DNA of 64,000 nt, from assembly GCF_002954765.1 (NCBI RefSeq), contig NZ_MTPW01000001.1, positions 2,865,501 to 2,929,500 on the forward strand, given 5' to 3'. Below, one piece after another: positions 46,901 through 54,119 of this stretch (the stretch's first letter is position 1; the number at the start of each line of letters is the position of its first letter). The DNA is from Nonlabens arenilitoris. GTDB taxonomy: Bacteria > Bacteroidota > Bacteroidia > Flavobacteriales > Flavobacteriaceae. The translations under genes were made by a program, and so were the position numbers. A model generated the notes under the pieces. The model made no database searches and had not been told where the DNA came from. It worked only from the letters and a program-made list of their open reading frames with translations.

Positions 46901-49272
46901 CCTATTGCAACGATAGATGTAGAGTTTTCACTTTTAGATTGCTTTTGATTCAAGTCAGAATTATCATCTCTACCTATCGCAGCTACATCATAGTTATAAT
47001 TAGTATTATTACTATAGTCCCATATGATATTATTATCACTGTTCAGATAATCCCAGTCTGCTCTATGGTCATCTAACGTACTTGCAGGATTATGAAGTGA
47101 TACCCCATTTTTAATCGCTAGGTAAGAATAGATACGTTGCTGTACTGCAGCATTCAGTTTATCTCTGTAACTGAAAACCTCAGTTATCTGACCGTCTAAA
47201 TGTGTTTCAAAAGGAAGGCCATTTAATTGATATCTACCTGCTCCTAGATAGAAAGGCTTATTTGAGAACCCTTCAAAATTTAAAGTTTGATTGCTTATAG
47301 TTGTTTGACCAGTGGAATTATCAATTTTTCGACCATTAAGGTATATTTCTGTTTGATTATTTGTTGGATTATTCTTTACATTAATAATATGTACATCATC
47401 AAAGGATCTTGAAGCGTCAGAAAAAGCGCGACCATAACCACTATTTGCATCATTTTCAGAAACAGTTCCTACACTGTGAGCAAGCACTTCATTAGTATAT
47501 CTCGCAGAAACTGGTCCCCAACCTAATCCTGAAGGATCTTTTGCAGGATTGACAGGCGCATATTTTGCACCTATTAACATGGTTTCACCTGCAAGAGAAT
47601 TAGTCATATCAATGCTACTTCTTACAACAACCCAATAATCATTAGAGTTAAAACCACCTTTACCTCTCATATGTTGTTGTTGAGAACGGTCAAAGTTAAC
47701 AGTAGGATTAAAATTGATGTTTTGGGCAACATTATTTGCAAAAGTTGGAGCATCAGACGCAATTTCAGTTGCGTGATTACCTATCGCCATATCGTTCCAG
47801 TTAGTAAGTAAACTACCATCTGTTTGTGGTATATCTTGAGATCTTAACCATAAAGTAAGGTTATCGCTCACATCTGCAGGACCATCAGCAGCCATAGGTA
47901 AGGCTAGAGGAGAACCAGTAATGATAACATTATCAATTAAGACTCCATCATCTCGTTGTCCATTATTATCAGATTCAAATCTTACTCTAAATCTTACTAA
48001 TGGATTATTATATAAAACAACAGGTAATTCGTGAGAAGCTTCTTCAAATCGGCTTAGACTAGAATCTAAAGCAGAATTATCACCTACCCAAGCGTGAGCG
48101 TTATTTGCTATTCCATCAACATCACTACCATTGTACCAGTTATCTCCACTACCTACAGCACCTAAAGTACTCCAGGTAGTACCACCATTTGCACTATACT
48201 CTACACGCATTCCATCTTCAGTATCAGCAGTATTTGTTCTGAAGTCTATCCAAAACTTTAAATTAGTATATCCTAATGTTGATATCGTAGGACTAGTTAA
48301 TACAGCCTCAGCATTGTTAGGGTAATTATTAAAATTATCGGTATACCAGTAATCACCTTCACCTTTTTCAAAAGTTGTACCTAGTGTCCATTTAAATGAC
48401 CCTGTATTAGATGTCCAACCAGCAGCTCCATTATCAAAGTTCTCATAATACATAGTGTATTGAGGAGCTACAGATTGAGCTGTGATATTAAAATTATAGG
48501 TTCCTTCATCACTGTCATTACTTATTATAGTAATAGTCGCGTTACTTGTTCCAGCAGTTGCTCTGCTAAAATTAATTGTAAAACTTTCAGATGATCCTCC
48601 TGTAATGGTTGCATTAGGCTGTGTTACAACAGAGAAATCTGCAGCGTTAACACCTGTAATTTCTACCCTAGGAGATCCAGTTAAGATTAAATCATTACTT
48701 CCAGAATTAGTAATGGTAAATACAGAACTTAATGTTCCAGTACCTTCTATAATACCTAAATCAGTTCCATCAATCGTGTCTGGTGTTGTATCATTATCAC
48801 TTATTAAACTACCATTACCGTATATATCTATTTCTTGAGGACCCGATACACAAGCAGATCCACCACCATATACATCAAAATTAGCTGTAGAACTGGCACC
48901 ACCACCATGGTTAGTACTCAATACTACATTACCACCAGAAGTGATAGTTACATTTGCTCCAGTACCATTCCATTGATCGCCATACCTATCGTACATTCTA
49001 ATACTATAATTATTAGCATCAGTTAAACAACCCATGTTTACTGATGTATTGTAACTAGTGTTTGTACCAGTATAACAACTTGCAGGGTTACATAAATTTA
49101 ATAGGGTAGTGCCGCTAGGATCATATACACGTAAATAATTTTCGCCAGACCAGGCTGGCCAGTTAACAGTTACTATTACTTCACTAGTTTGTGCTACTGA
49201 TAATAGCGTCGTGAAGAATAGTAAAGCACTTAATAAGAAAGTTTTACAATTTAGGAAGGTAAAATTTTTCAT
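43906..49272 (-). CDS. Giant LamG-domain surface protein with T9SS type A sorting domain (paralog B)
   Basis: This protein of 1788 residues has a signal peptide (about 1-27). A unique beta domain (about 30-140, MYDRYGDQWNGTGANVTI) is absent from paralog A. The shared layout follows: choice-of-anchor-D-like, MAM-like (FDNGAAGWTSNTGSFKWTLG), AAIGRDDNSDLNQ region, LamG (about 985-1150, FDGIDDHIEIPE) and a long C-terminal region nearly identical in places to paralog A (YAMYNLSGGLGNA), then a type A sorting domain. The pair arose by tandem duplication and then diverged. It is divergent from the LacI regulator, which is a plausible controller. Confidence 0.82.
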   Translation of the reverse strand: MKNFTFLNCKTFLLSALLFFTTLLSVAQTSEVIVTVNWPAWSGENYLRVYDPSGTTLLNLCNPASCYTGTNTSYNTSVNMGCLTDANNYSIRMYDRYGDQWNGTGANVTITSGGNVVLSTNHGGGASSTANFDVYGGGSACVSGPQEIDIYGNGSLISDNDTTPDTIDGTDLGIIEGTGTLSSVFTITNSGSNDLILTGSPRVEITGVNAADFSVVTQPNATITGGSSESFTINFSRATAGTSNATITIISNDSDEGTYNFNITAQSVAPQYTMYYENFDNGAAGWTSNTGSFKWTLGTTFEKGEGDYWYTDNFNNYPNNAEAVLTSPTISTLGYTNLKFWIDFRTNTADTEDGMRVEYSANGGTTWSTLGAVGSGDNWYNGSDVDGIANNAHAWVGDNSALDSSLSRFEEASHELPVVLYNNPLVRFRVRFESDNNGQRDDGVLIDNVIITGSPLALPMAADGPADVSDNLTLWLRSQDIPQTDGSLLTNWNDMAIGNHATEIASDAPTFANNVAQNINFNPTVNFDRSQQQHMRGKGGFNSNDYWVVVRSSIDMTNSLAGETMLIGAKYAPVNPAKDPSGLGWGPVSARYTNEVLAHSVGTVSENDANSGYGRAFSDASRSFDDVHIINVKNNPTNNQTEIYLNGRKIDNSTGQTTISNQTLNFEGFSNKPFYLGAGRYQLNGLPFETHLDGQITEVFSYRDKLNAAVQQRIYSYLAIKNGVSLHNPASTLDDHRADWDYLNSDNNIIWDYSNNTNYNYDVAAIGRDDNSDLNQKQSKSENSTSIVAIGLDKVEDLGTDNLNTFLNDKDFLVWGHNGQDLNAYSTTLDYDLGIVNAVETNITRINRIWKIKEVATNEITKTEVRISTSDFSGLPALTNDSKYVLIVADDENFATNLETAFFKEDGAYQRAKYDFDGTKYFSIGITYVKQEERSISFDGIDDHIEIPESDGLGGRFTCSVWIYSEGANSTSSNKTIVAKRTGNSGFQMYLRPDNRVAVWWNNSGAQEIISNTSVADNAWRHIAVTYNGTDVTLYIDGVIDNTASLVPPTADSNTLSIGARFEDESNVIEHWKGELDEIRMWNIPLTTDQIRFIMNQELENNSDLVNGTIIPYTVSKNEIASLDWDELNAYYSMNSFIGTALNDESVNEGYGRMANENFFELKSQTAPLPYESNGNGTWEDQSSWENGNKQFTPGSYRNINGATVKIDWNIVRSNHDLDILNTDIALLGLMSQSGQINVDNDHGLTITHYLELDGIIDLIGESQLIQTEDSDLVATSAGHLERDQQGTADKFNYNYWTSPVSRISNTTNNDGFSIAGVLKDGTYVNNPRDLNFTNYNTRDGAAGTASTAATISTRWLYKYGNQTGGQYSNWQLVDQNTNLSPGEGWTMKGTGAGGTADEQNYVFVGKPNNGDIDLPINNGNDYLVGNPYPSALDAHEFINDNPNIDGTVYFWEHWGGNSHQLQQYQGGYAMYNLSGGLGNATYGTSHPSVNQGGIATKEPGRFIPVAQGFFVSGISNGTVKFRNDQRQFVKESSGNSIFVAAPGSNANNNPFSGYNTQGDLRPKFRFGFDSPSVIHRQLLLTIDPNASTAFDRGFDGHQYDTQTDDMSFKVGNNNLNIQGIDQISQSTILPLNVKIGTTGVITIKIDELENVDPSQGIYLKDSVTNTFHDLRASDYTSPQLWAGNYNDRFFIVFDNPTTLSNDDVVLNEDDLIIYTPQGLQSLNIKKGVEMTIDSISLTNMLGQQVKTWSVSDQNGIITVPTDQIASGNYIVSMETNYGTQSRKVIIQ

Positions 49273-49388
49273 AATCGTCTACAATTAATTTTTCGGGTGC
49301 AGTAAAATTAATGTAGTATAGCGATGAAATTTAGTATTTCATCCTAAAAATCGTCAAACAACCTATTTTTAATGTATTTAATCGATAT

Positions 49389-49406
49389 AATTAACTTTAG
49401 TTAATT
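49389..49406. promoter_or_regulatory. Palindromic operator candidate between the giant gene and lacI-type gene
   Basis: AATTAACTTTAGTTAATT has perfect 8-base arms with a TT centre. It sits in the 222-base divergent intergenic region, about 90 bases before the regulator ATG. It lacks the central CG common in LacI operators, so the assignment is tentative. Confidence 0.35.
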
Positions 49407-49425
49407 CTAAATAGCTTATTCCTTA

Positions 49426-49441
49426 CGCTTTCGCGAAAGCG
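49426..49441. repeat. Dispersed palindrome, copy 9
   Basis: CGCTTTCGCGAAAGCG lies in the divergent intergenic region 53 bases upstream of the LacI-family start. Confidence 0.95.
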
Positions 49442-49494
49442 TTCTTGAAAAATTTAGTCTTTTAATCCTATCTTTACTTTTTAGAATAAGCAAT

Positions 49495-50508
49495 ATGAAT
49501 CAAAAGCCTACCTTAAAAGTACTTGCAGAAAAATTACAACTTTCTACATCTACAGTCTCTAAAGCCTTAAAAGACAGTGCCGAAATAAGCATAGAAACTA
49601 AAGTACGTGTTAAAGAACTAGCTAAATTAATGGGGTACAGGCCTAATACGGCTGCGGCTTCTTTAAGAAATAGAGAAACTAGAACGATAGCTGTGGTACT
49701 TCCTGAAATCGTTAATGATTTTTTTGGACAAGTATTGATGGGTATAGAGGAAGAGGCCTCTCAACATAATTACAAGATTGTAATATGTATTTCTAATGAG
49801 TCTTATGTAAAGGAGCGTGATTATGTAGAAATGTTCTCTAATGGCGCCGTAGATGGTTTCATCATTGCCGCTTCCATGGAAACTCAAGAGCTTAATCAAT
49901 ATGACCATTATAATGATATTCTCAATTCTGGTTTAAAACTAGTCATGTTTGATCGTGTTATAGATGATCTAGATTGTGATAAAATAATAGTTGATGATGC
50001 CGCATCTGGATCTAGATTAGTCGATTTCTTAAAGAAAAAAGGAGATCGTAGTTTATGTGTAGCCTCTACTATAAGTAAATTGAGTGTAGGACAATTGAGA
50101 GAGCAAGGAATAAAGTTAAAGGTTGATAACTGTCCAGATTTAAAATTAGAATATGTTTTAGAAGATGATGACCAGCTTTTTATGCAAAAGATGGAAAAGA
50201 CTCTTAAAGCTAATAAAACTGATGCAATTATAGCACTAGATCAACGCTCTGGGATTATGGCTCTTAATAAGACAAAAGAATTAAATATTAAAGTGCCTGA
50301 GGAATTACAAATAATATGTTATTCTAATAGTACAATGGCAAAGTATTCTTATCCACAATTGACTGTAGTAGATCAACATTCTAAGGAATTAGGTAAAAAG
50401 ACTTTTACTAGAATTTTTAATTTAATGAAGAATAAAGATGAGGTGCAAGTGACTCGTATTCATACTTTAAAAACAACTTTACTAGAAAGAGGTACTACTA
50501 GAAAATAA
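49495..50508 (+). CDS. LacI-family transcriptional regulator
   Basis: This 337-residue regulator has an N-terminal LacI HTH (TLKVLAEKLQLSTSTVSKALKDS) with the hinge region YRPNTAAASLRNRETRTIAVVLPEI. A periplasmic-binding-protein-like effector domain follows, which senses a sugar or sugar-derived ligand. It sits divergent from the giant LamG protein genes, with a palindrome between. No sugar transport genes adjoin it, which is unusual for a local LacI regulator. It ends at a strong terminator. Confidence 0.9.
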   Translation: MNQKPTLKVLAEKLQLSTSTVSKALKDSAEISIETKVRVKELAKLMGYRPNTAAASLRNRETRTIAVVLPEIVNDFFGQVLMGIEEEASQHNYKIVICISNESYVKERDYVEMFSNGAVDGFIIAASMETQELNQYDHYNDILNSGLKLVMFDRVIDDLDCDKIIVDDAASGSRLVDFLKKKGDRSLCVASTISKLSVGQLREQGIKLKVDNCPDLKLEYVLEDDDQLFMQKMEKTLKANKTDAIIALDQRSGIMALNKTKELNIKVPEELQIICYSNSTMAKYSYPQLTVVDQHSKELGKKTFTRIFNLMKNKDEVQVTRIHTLKTTLLERGTTRK

Positions 50509-50509
50509 A

Positions 50510-50536
50510 AAAAGTCCTCTTAAAAAGAGGACTTTT
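50510..50536. terminator. Bidirectional terminator shared by the LacI gene and the tRNA
   Basis: A 12-bp stem (aaaagtcctctt, 50510-50521, with 50525-50536) has a 3-base loop and A/T runs on both sides. It lies right after the LacI stop and directly after the 3' end of the minus-strand tRNA. Confidence 0.85.
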
Positions 50537-50537
50537 G

Positions 50538-50611
<74 letters not shown>

Positions 50612-50754
50612 GTGTTAAGCAAACTTGCCTAAGCGGCTGCAAATATATACTTATTTCTTTATTCCAACCAAATCTAATTCTCTTAATATTTTTCTGAAAT
50701 TGATTTTTTCTTTTCAGGATTAATCTACTATATTGCCATCAAAGTAATTATCTC

Positions 50755-51144
50755 ATGCAAGAACCAATCAAATTTAACCTGGAGTTTCCTATTCATGTAT
50801 CGCCAGCTTTATTATATCAATACATAGCAACACCTTCTGGAATGTCAGAGTGGTTTGCAGATAACGTAAATAGTAGAGGAGAGTACTTTAGATTTATATG
50901 GGATGGATCTGAAGAAAAAGCAAAAATTGTTAAACGAGTAAGTGAAGAAAGAGCACGTTTTCAATGGGATTATGATGAGGATACAAAAAAATTCTTTGAA
51001 ATGAGTATTCAAGTGGATGAGATTACAAAGGATGTTTCTTTAATGATAACTGATTTTGGAGATGATGAAGATGAGGTAGAGGATCAAAAAATGTTTTGGG
51101 AAAATCAAATTGGAGAGTTAAAAAAAGTACTAGGTTCTAGTTAA
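50755..51144 (+). CDS. START-like (SRPBCC/AHSA1) domain protein
   Basis: This is a 129-residue cytosolic protein with the START/SRPBCC fold pattern: an opening strand FNLEFPIHVSPALLYQYIATPSGMSEWFADNV, FIWDGSEEKAKIVKRV, and an acidic loop (DFGDDEDEVEDQKMFWENQIGELKKVL) leading to the C-terminal helix. Such proteins are conserved across Bacteroidota but have no fixed function; they may bind a hydrophobic ligand. The gene ends at a terminator immediately before the aminotransferase gene. Confidence 0.82.
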   Translation: MQEPIKFNLEFPIHVSPALLYQYIATPSGMSEWFADNVNSRGEYFRFIWDGSEEKAKIVKRVSEERARFQWDYDEDTKKFFEMSIQVDEITKDVSLMITDFGDDEDEVEDQKMFWENQIGELKKVLGSS

Positions 51145-51168
51145 ACCTAATTTCTATACCTAATTTTG

Positions 51169-51195
51169 AGCCCTGAATTAAACAGGGCTTTTTTT
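51169..51195 (+). terminator. Terminator directly abutting the aminotransferase start
   Basis: A perfect 7-bp stem (agccctg, 51169-51175, with 51183-51189) and 7-base loop is followed by seven T. It ends at 51195, one base before the ATG of the next gene at 51196. Confidence 0.8.
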
Positions 51196-52134
51196 ATGAT
51201 TAATATTGACGGAGAGTTAAAATCTAGTGATAATGCTACTATAGCTTATAATAATAGAGGAACCTTTTATGGAGATGGTATTTTTGAGACAATAAGATGT
51301 TTCAATGGGCAACCTCTTCTATTTGAGGCTCATTATTTTAGACTTATGTCTGGTATGCGCATATTGAGAATGGATATACCTGATACGTTTACACCAGAGT
51401 TTATAGAAGAGTCTGTTATAAATTTATTGAATCATAACCAACTCAATACCGGACACGCGAGAATAAGATTCACTGTATGGCGTCAAACAGGTGGTTTATA
51501 TTCTCCTTTAAATAATGGAGTGCATTACAGCATACATTCTTCAAAACTGGATGGATCTTACCAGAATGATATAAACCGCACTGCAGAGCTGTTTAAAGAC
51601 CACTACGTCCTATCAGGATTATTAAATACTATTAAGTCGACTAATAAAATAGTGAATGTTCTAGCTGGTCGTTATGCCTTAGATAACGATTATGAAGAAT
51701 TGTTTTTAGTCAATGAAAAGAAAATGATTACTGAAGGTATTTCTGGTAATGTTTTTGTAAGAACAGGGAATAAGGTGAAAACACCGCCTGTATTAGATGG
51801 TTGCCTTAATGGTTTAATGAGAGAACAAGTTATACAACAGTTAAAGCGCATGCTTGATTATGATGTTAAAGAAGAAACATTATCCCCATTTGAACTACAG
51901 CGAGCAGATGAAATTTTCACTACCAACGTTGTTAAGGGTATACAAAGCGTAGACAAATACAGGAAAAAAGAATTTAATCGTGTATTAGCAACAGAATTAC
52001 TTGAAATATTTAATGATAAATTTTTAATTAATTATAAGAAGGGTTTTCAGGTGCATTCGACCACAACTTATAACTACCACCTAATTCTAGCATTTCTTTT
52101 TTCCATAGCCCATGTATTTCATCAGATAAAATAA
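51196..52134 (+). CDS. Class IV (PLP-dependent) aminotransferase
   Basis: This protein has 312 residues from ATG 51196 (MINIDGELKSSDNATIAYNNRG). A reading from TTG 51166 lies inside the terminator hairpin and is rejected. It resembles branched-chain aminotransferases and aminodeoxychorismate lyases: NNRGTFYGDGIFETIRC, the Lys-containing NTIKSTNKIVNVLAGRYA and the EGISGNVFV motif. It transfers amino groups or releases 4-aminobenzoate; sequence alone does not decide. The last 35 or so residues look like an extension past the usual end and overlap the convergent yqgE-like gene by 107 bases. Confidence 0.85.
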   Translation: MINIDGELKSSDNATIAYNNRGTFYGDGIFETIRCFNGQPLLFEAHYFRLMSGMRILRMDIPDTFTPEFIEESVINLLNHNQLNTGHARIRFTVWRQTGGLYSPLNNGVHYSIHSSKLDGSYQNDINRTAELFKDHYVLSGLLNTIKSTNKIVNVLAGRYALDNDYEELFLVNEKKMITEGISGNVFVRTGNKVKTPPVLDGCLNGLMREQVIQQLKRMLDYDVKEETLSPFELQRADEIFTTNVVKGIQSVDKYRKKEFNRVLATELLEIFNDKFLINYKKGFQVHSTTTYNYHLILAFLFSIAHVFHQIK

Positions 52135-52588
52135 GATCTGATGATGTGTTAGGTTTTATTATCCAGGAGTGCTCATTAATCTCTTGTAGCAGCTGATCTT
52201 TATGCCAACCAGAATAGCCTAAGAAAAATTTTATTTCTTCGCCAGTGATTTTATCATCGCTTATAAGTTGATGGACTCTTTGAAAATCACCACCCCAATA
52301 GATATTGTCAGCGATTAGATGTGAATTAGGAATAAGATCAGGAATAGAGTGTAGAAAATATAAATTATCCATTTCTACGGGACCACCTTGAAAGACAGGC
52401 AGTTCTAGTCCTATCTCAGGAATTAAATCATTAAGTGTGAACTGTAAAGGTTTATTTAATATAAAACCTACAATTCCATTGTCATCATACTCTGTTAGAA
52501 GTACCACTGACCTTGAAAATGATTCATCACCTATTATATTAGGTTCTGAGACCAGTAGACTTCCTTTATGTAGCTCTGTTATTTTCAT
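52028..52588 (-). CDS. YqgE/AlgH family protein (UPF0301)
   Basis: This 186-residue protein of the YqgE/AlgH family shows LHKGSLLVSEPNIIGDESFSRSVVLLTEY, GFILNKPL, FQGGPV and the conserved FFLGYSGWHKDQLLQEI. The family is widespread but its molecular role is not settled. The 3' end overlaps the aminotransferase gene on the opposite strand. Confidence 0.9.
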   Translation of the reverse strand: MKITELHKGSLLVSEPNIIGDESFSRSVVLLTEYDDNGIVGFILNKPLQFTLNDLIPEIGLELPVFQGGPVEMDNLYFLHSIPDLIPNSHLIADNIYWGGDFQRVHQLISDDKITGEEIKFFLGYSGWHKDQLLQEINEHSWIIKPNTSSDLILSDEIHGLWKKEMLELGGSYKLWSNAPENPSYN

Positions 52589-52691
52589 TGATTAATTATT
52601 CTTAAACTTAAATAATAATTTTGAAAAACAACTATGCTGTTAGTGATAATTTTTAAGAATTATGCTTTTTAAAAATTTTAAGACAAAGAAA

Positions 52692-52717
52692 AACCCGATT
52701 CTTTTCAGAATCGGGTT
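52692..52717 (-). terminator. Terminator of the HU gene
   Basis: A perfect 11-bp stem (aacccgattct, 52692-52702, with 52707-52717) has a 4-base loop and is followed on the minus strand by a T-rich run. Confidence 0.85.
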
Positions 52718-52739
52718 AATACATTTTAAAAAGAGGTAA

Positions 52740-53012
52740 TTAGTTTACAGCTTTCTGTAAATCACTACCTGCTTTGAATTTCACTACTTTTTTAGCAGCG
52801 ATTTTGATAGTTTTTCCAGTTTGTGGGTTTCTACCTTCACGTGCAGCTCTTTTAGAAACTGAGAAAGATCCGAATCCTACTAATGATACTCTATCACCTT
52901 TCTTAAGACACTTTTCTACGTTACCTAAGAAAGATTCTAATGCTTTTTTAGCTGCTGCTTTTGAAATACCAGCGTGCTCTGCCATTCCTTCGATTAAATC
53001 TGTTTTGTTCAT
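52740..53012 (-). CDS. HU-family DNA-binding protein
   Basis: This histone-like protein of 90 residues is the canonical length. It has the N-terminal helical dimer part (MNKTDLIEGMAEHAGISKAAAKKALESF) and the beta-arm with GRNPQTGKTIKI. It bends and compacts DNA as a dimer. It has its own clear promoter and terminator. Confidence 0.96.
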   Translation of the reverse strand: MNKTDLIEGMAEHAGISKAAAKKALESFLGNVEKCLKKGDRVSLVGFGSFSVSKRAAREGRNPQTGKTIKIAAKKVVKFKAGSDLQKAVN

Positions 53013-53053
53013 AATTGAAATTAAATTAATGTTGGTTAAACTAAAACGTGCAA

Positions 53054-53083
53054 CAAATTTATACGGATTATGCTACCACACAA
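53054..53083 (-). promoter_or_regulatory. Promoter of the HU gene
   Basis: On the minus strand, TTG (53081-53083), 19 bases and TAAATTTG (53054-53061) give the best match in the window to the Bacteroidota promoter. The leader would be about 35 bases. Confidence 0.65.
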
Positions 53084-53159
53084 GGATTAGAGCGATAAAT
53101 GATAAAATTTGTTTATAAAAGTGGACGATTGTTAATAAGTTAAGACGTTTTAGCTAAAT

Positions 53160-54119
53160 TTATAGCAATCCGTTGTGGAATCTAGCGTCAGCGCTGAACT
53201 TATATCCATTCAATAGACTTTTTACATCCATTCTTTTTTTATTAGGTAATTGCATTTCATCTATGATTAAAAAACCATCGGTACATGCCACCTTAAATAC
53301 ATCATCTTCAATGACTATACTGCCAGGTTTCATTTTATGATTTTTTAATTCTACTGTCGTTTTATAAATCTTTATAGTTTCATTTTTATCTTGAATTAAA
53401 ACTGCCTTTGCAACGGGAAATGGATATAATCCTCTAACCATAGCATCAACAGCTTTAGTCGTTTTATTCCAGTCTATCGTTGTATTTGTCGCATTAAGTT
53501 TAGGAGCCTCTTTAAGCTTATCGCTCATAGGTTGTATTTGTGTTGTAATCTGTCCTGTAGCTATATTATTAACTGTTTGTAGTGATAAGGTACTTCCCAT
53601 ATCCATAAGCTTTTTATATAGAGTCCCTACGGTCTCATTTTCTTCTATATCACAACTTTGTTGATCGATAATGGCACCAGTATCTATTTTCTCATCAATA
53701 AAAAATGTAGTGACTCCAGATTGTGACTCCTGATTAATAATCGCCCAATTAATAGGAGCAGCACCTCTATATTCAGGTAAAAGGCTAGCATGTAGATTAA
53801 AAGTTCCTAGAGCGGGCATGCTCCATACAACCTTAGGCAACATTCTAAAAGCAACAATAACCTGTAAATCTGCTTTATAACTTCTTAATTCTTCAATAAA
53901 CTCAGGTGATTTTAAATTATTAGGTTGTAAAACAGGTATGTCATTTTGTATAGCAAATTGCTTAACGTGACTTTCATTTAATTTTCTACCGCGTCCAGCT
54001 GGTTTATCTACAGCAGTGACCACGGCAACAATTTGATGATGGGAATTATATAGCGTTTCTAATACGCCTGTTGCAAATTCAGGCGTGCCAAAAAACACTA
54101 TTTTAAAAGTTTTATCCAT
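53160..54119 (-). CDS. fmt: Methionyl-tRNA formyltransferase
   Basis: This 319-residue enzyme formylates initiator Met-tRNA. The N-terminal formyltransferase domain shows KIVFFGTPEFATGVL, NLHASLLPEYRGAAPINWAI and DTGAIIDQQ; the C-terminal tRNA-binding domain follows from about 205. It is the last gene of an operon with recQ, whose stop overlaps its start by 8 bases. Confidence 0.95.
   Translation of the reverse strand: MDKTFKIVFFGTPEFATGVLETLYNSHHQIVAVVTAVDKPAGRGRKLNESHVKQFAIQNDIPVLQPNNLKSPEFIEELRSYKADLQVIVAFRMLPKVVWSMPALGTFNLHASLLPEYRGAAPINWAIINQESQSGVTTFFIDEKIDTGAIIDQQSCDIEENETVGTLYKKLMDMGSTLSLQTVNNIATGQITTQIQPMSDKLKEAPKLNATNTTIDWNKTTKAVDAMVRGLYPFPVAKAVLIQDKNETIKIYKTTVELKNHKMKPGSIVIEDDVFKVACTDGFLIIDEMQLPNKKRMDVKSLLNGYKFSADARFHNGLL

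Noticed and set aside
38748..49272. The giant twin genes as an assembly duplication
   Set aside because: They differ throughout at amino acid level, and paralog B has an extra N-terminal domain, so they are true diverged paralogs.
51166..51195. Aminotransferase start at TTG 51166
   Set aside because: It lies within the terminator hairpin and adds residues not seen in the family; ATG 51196 fits.
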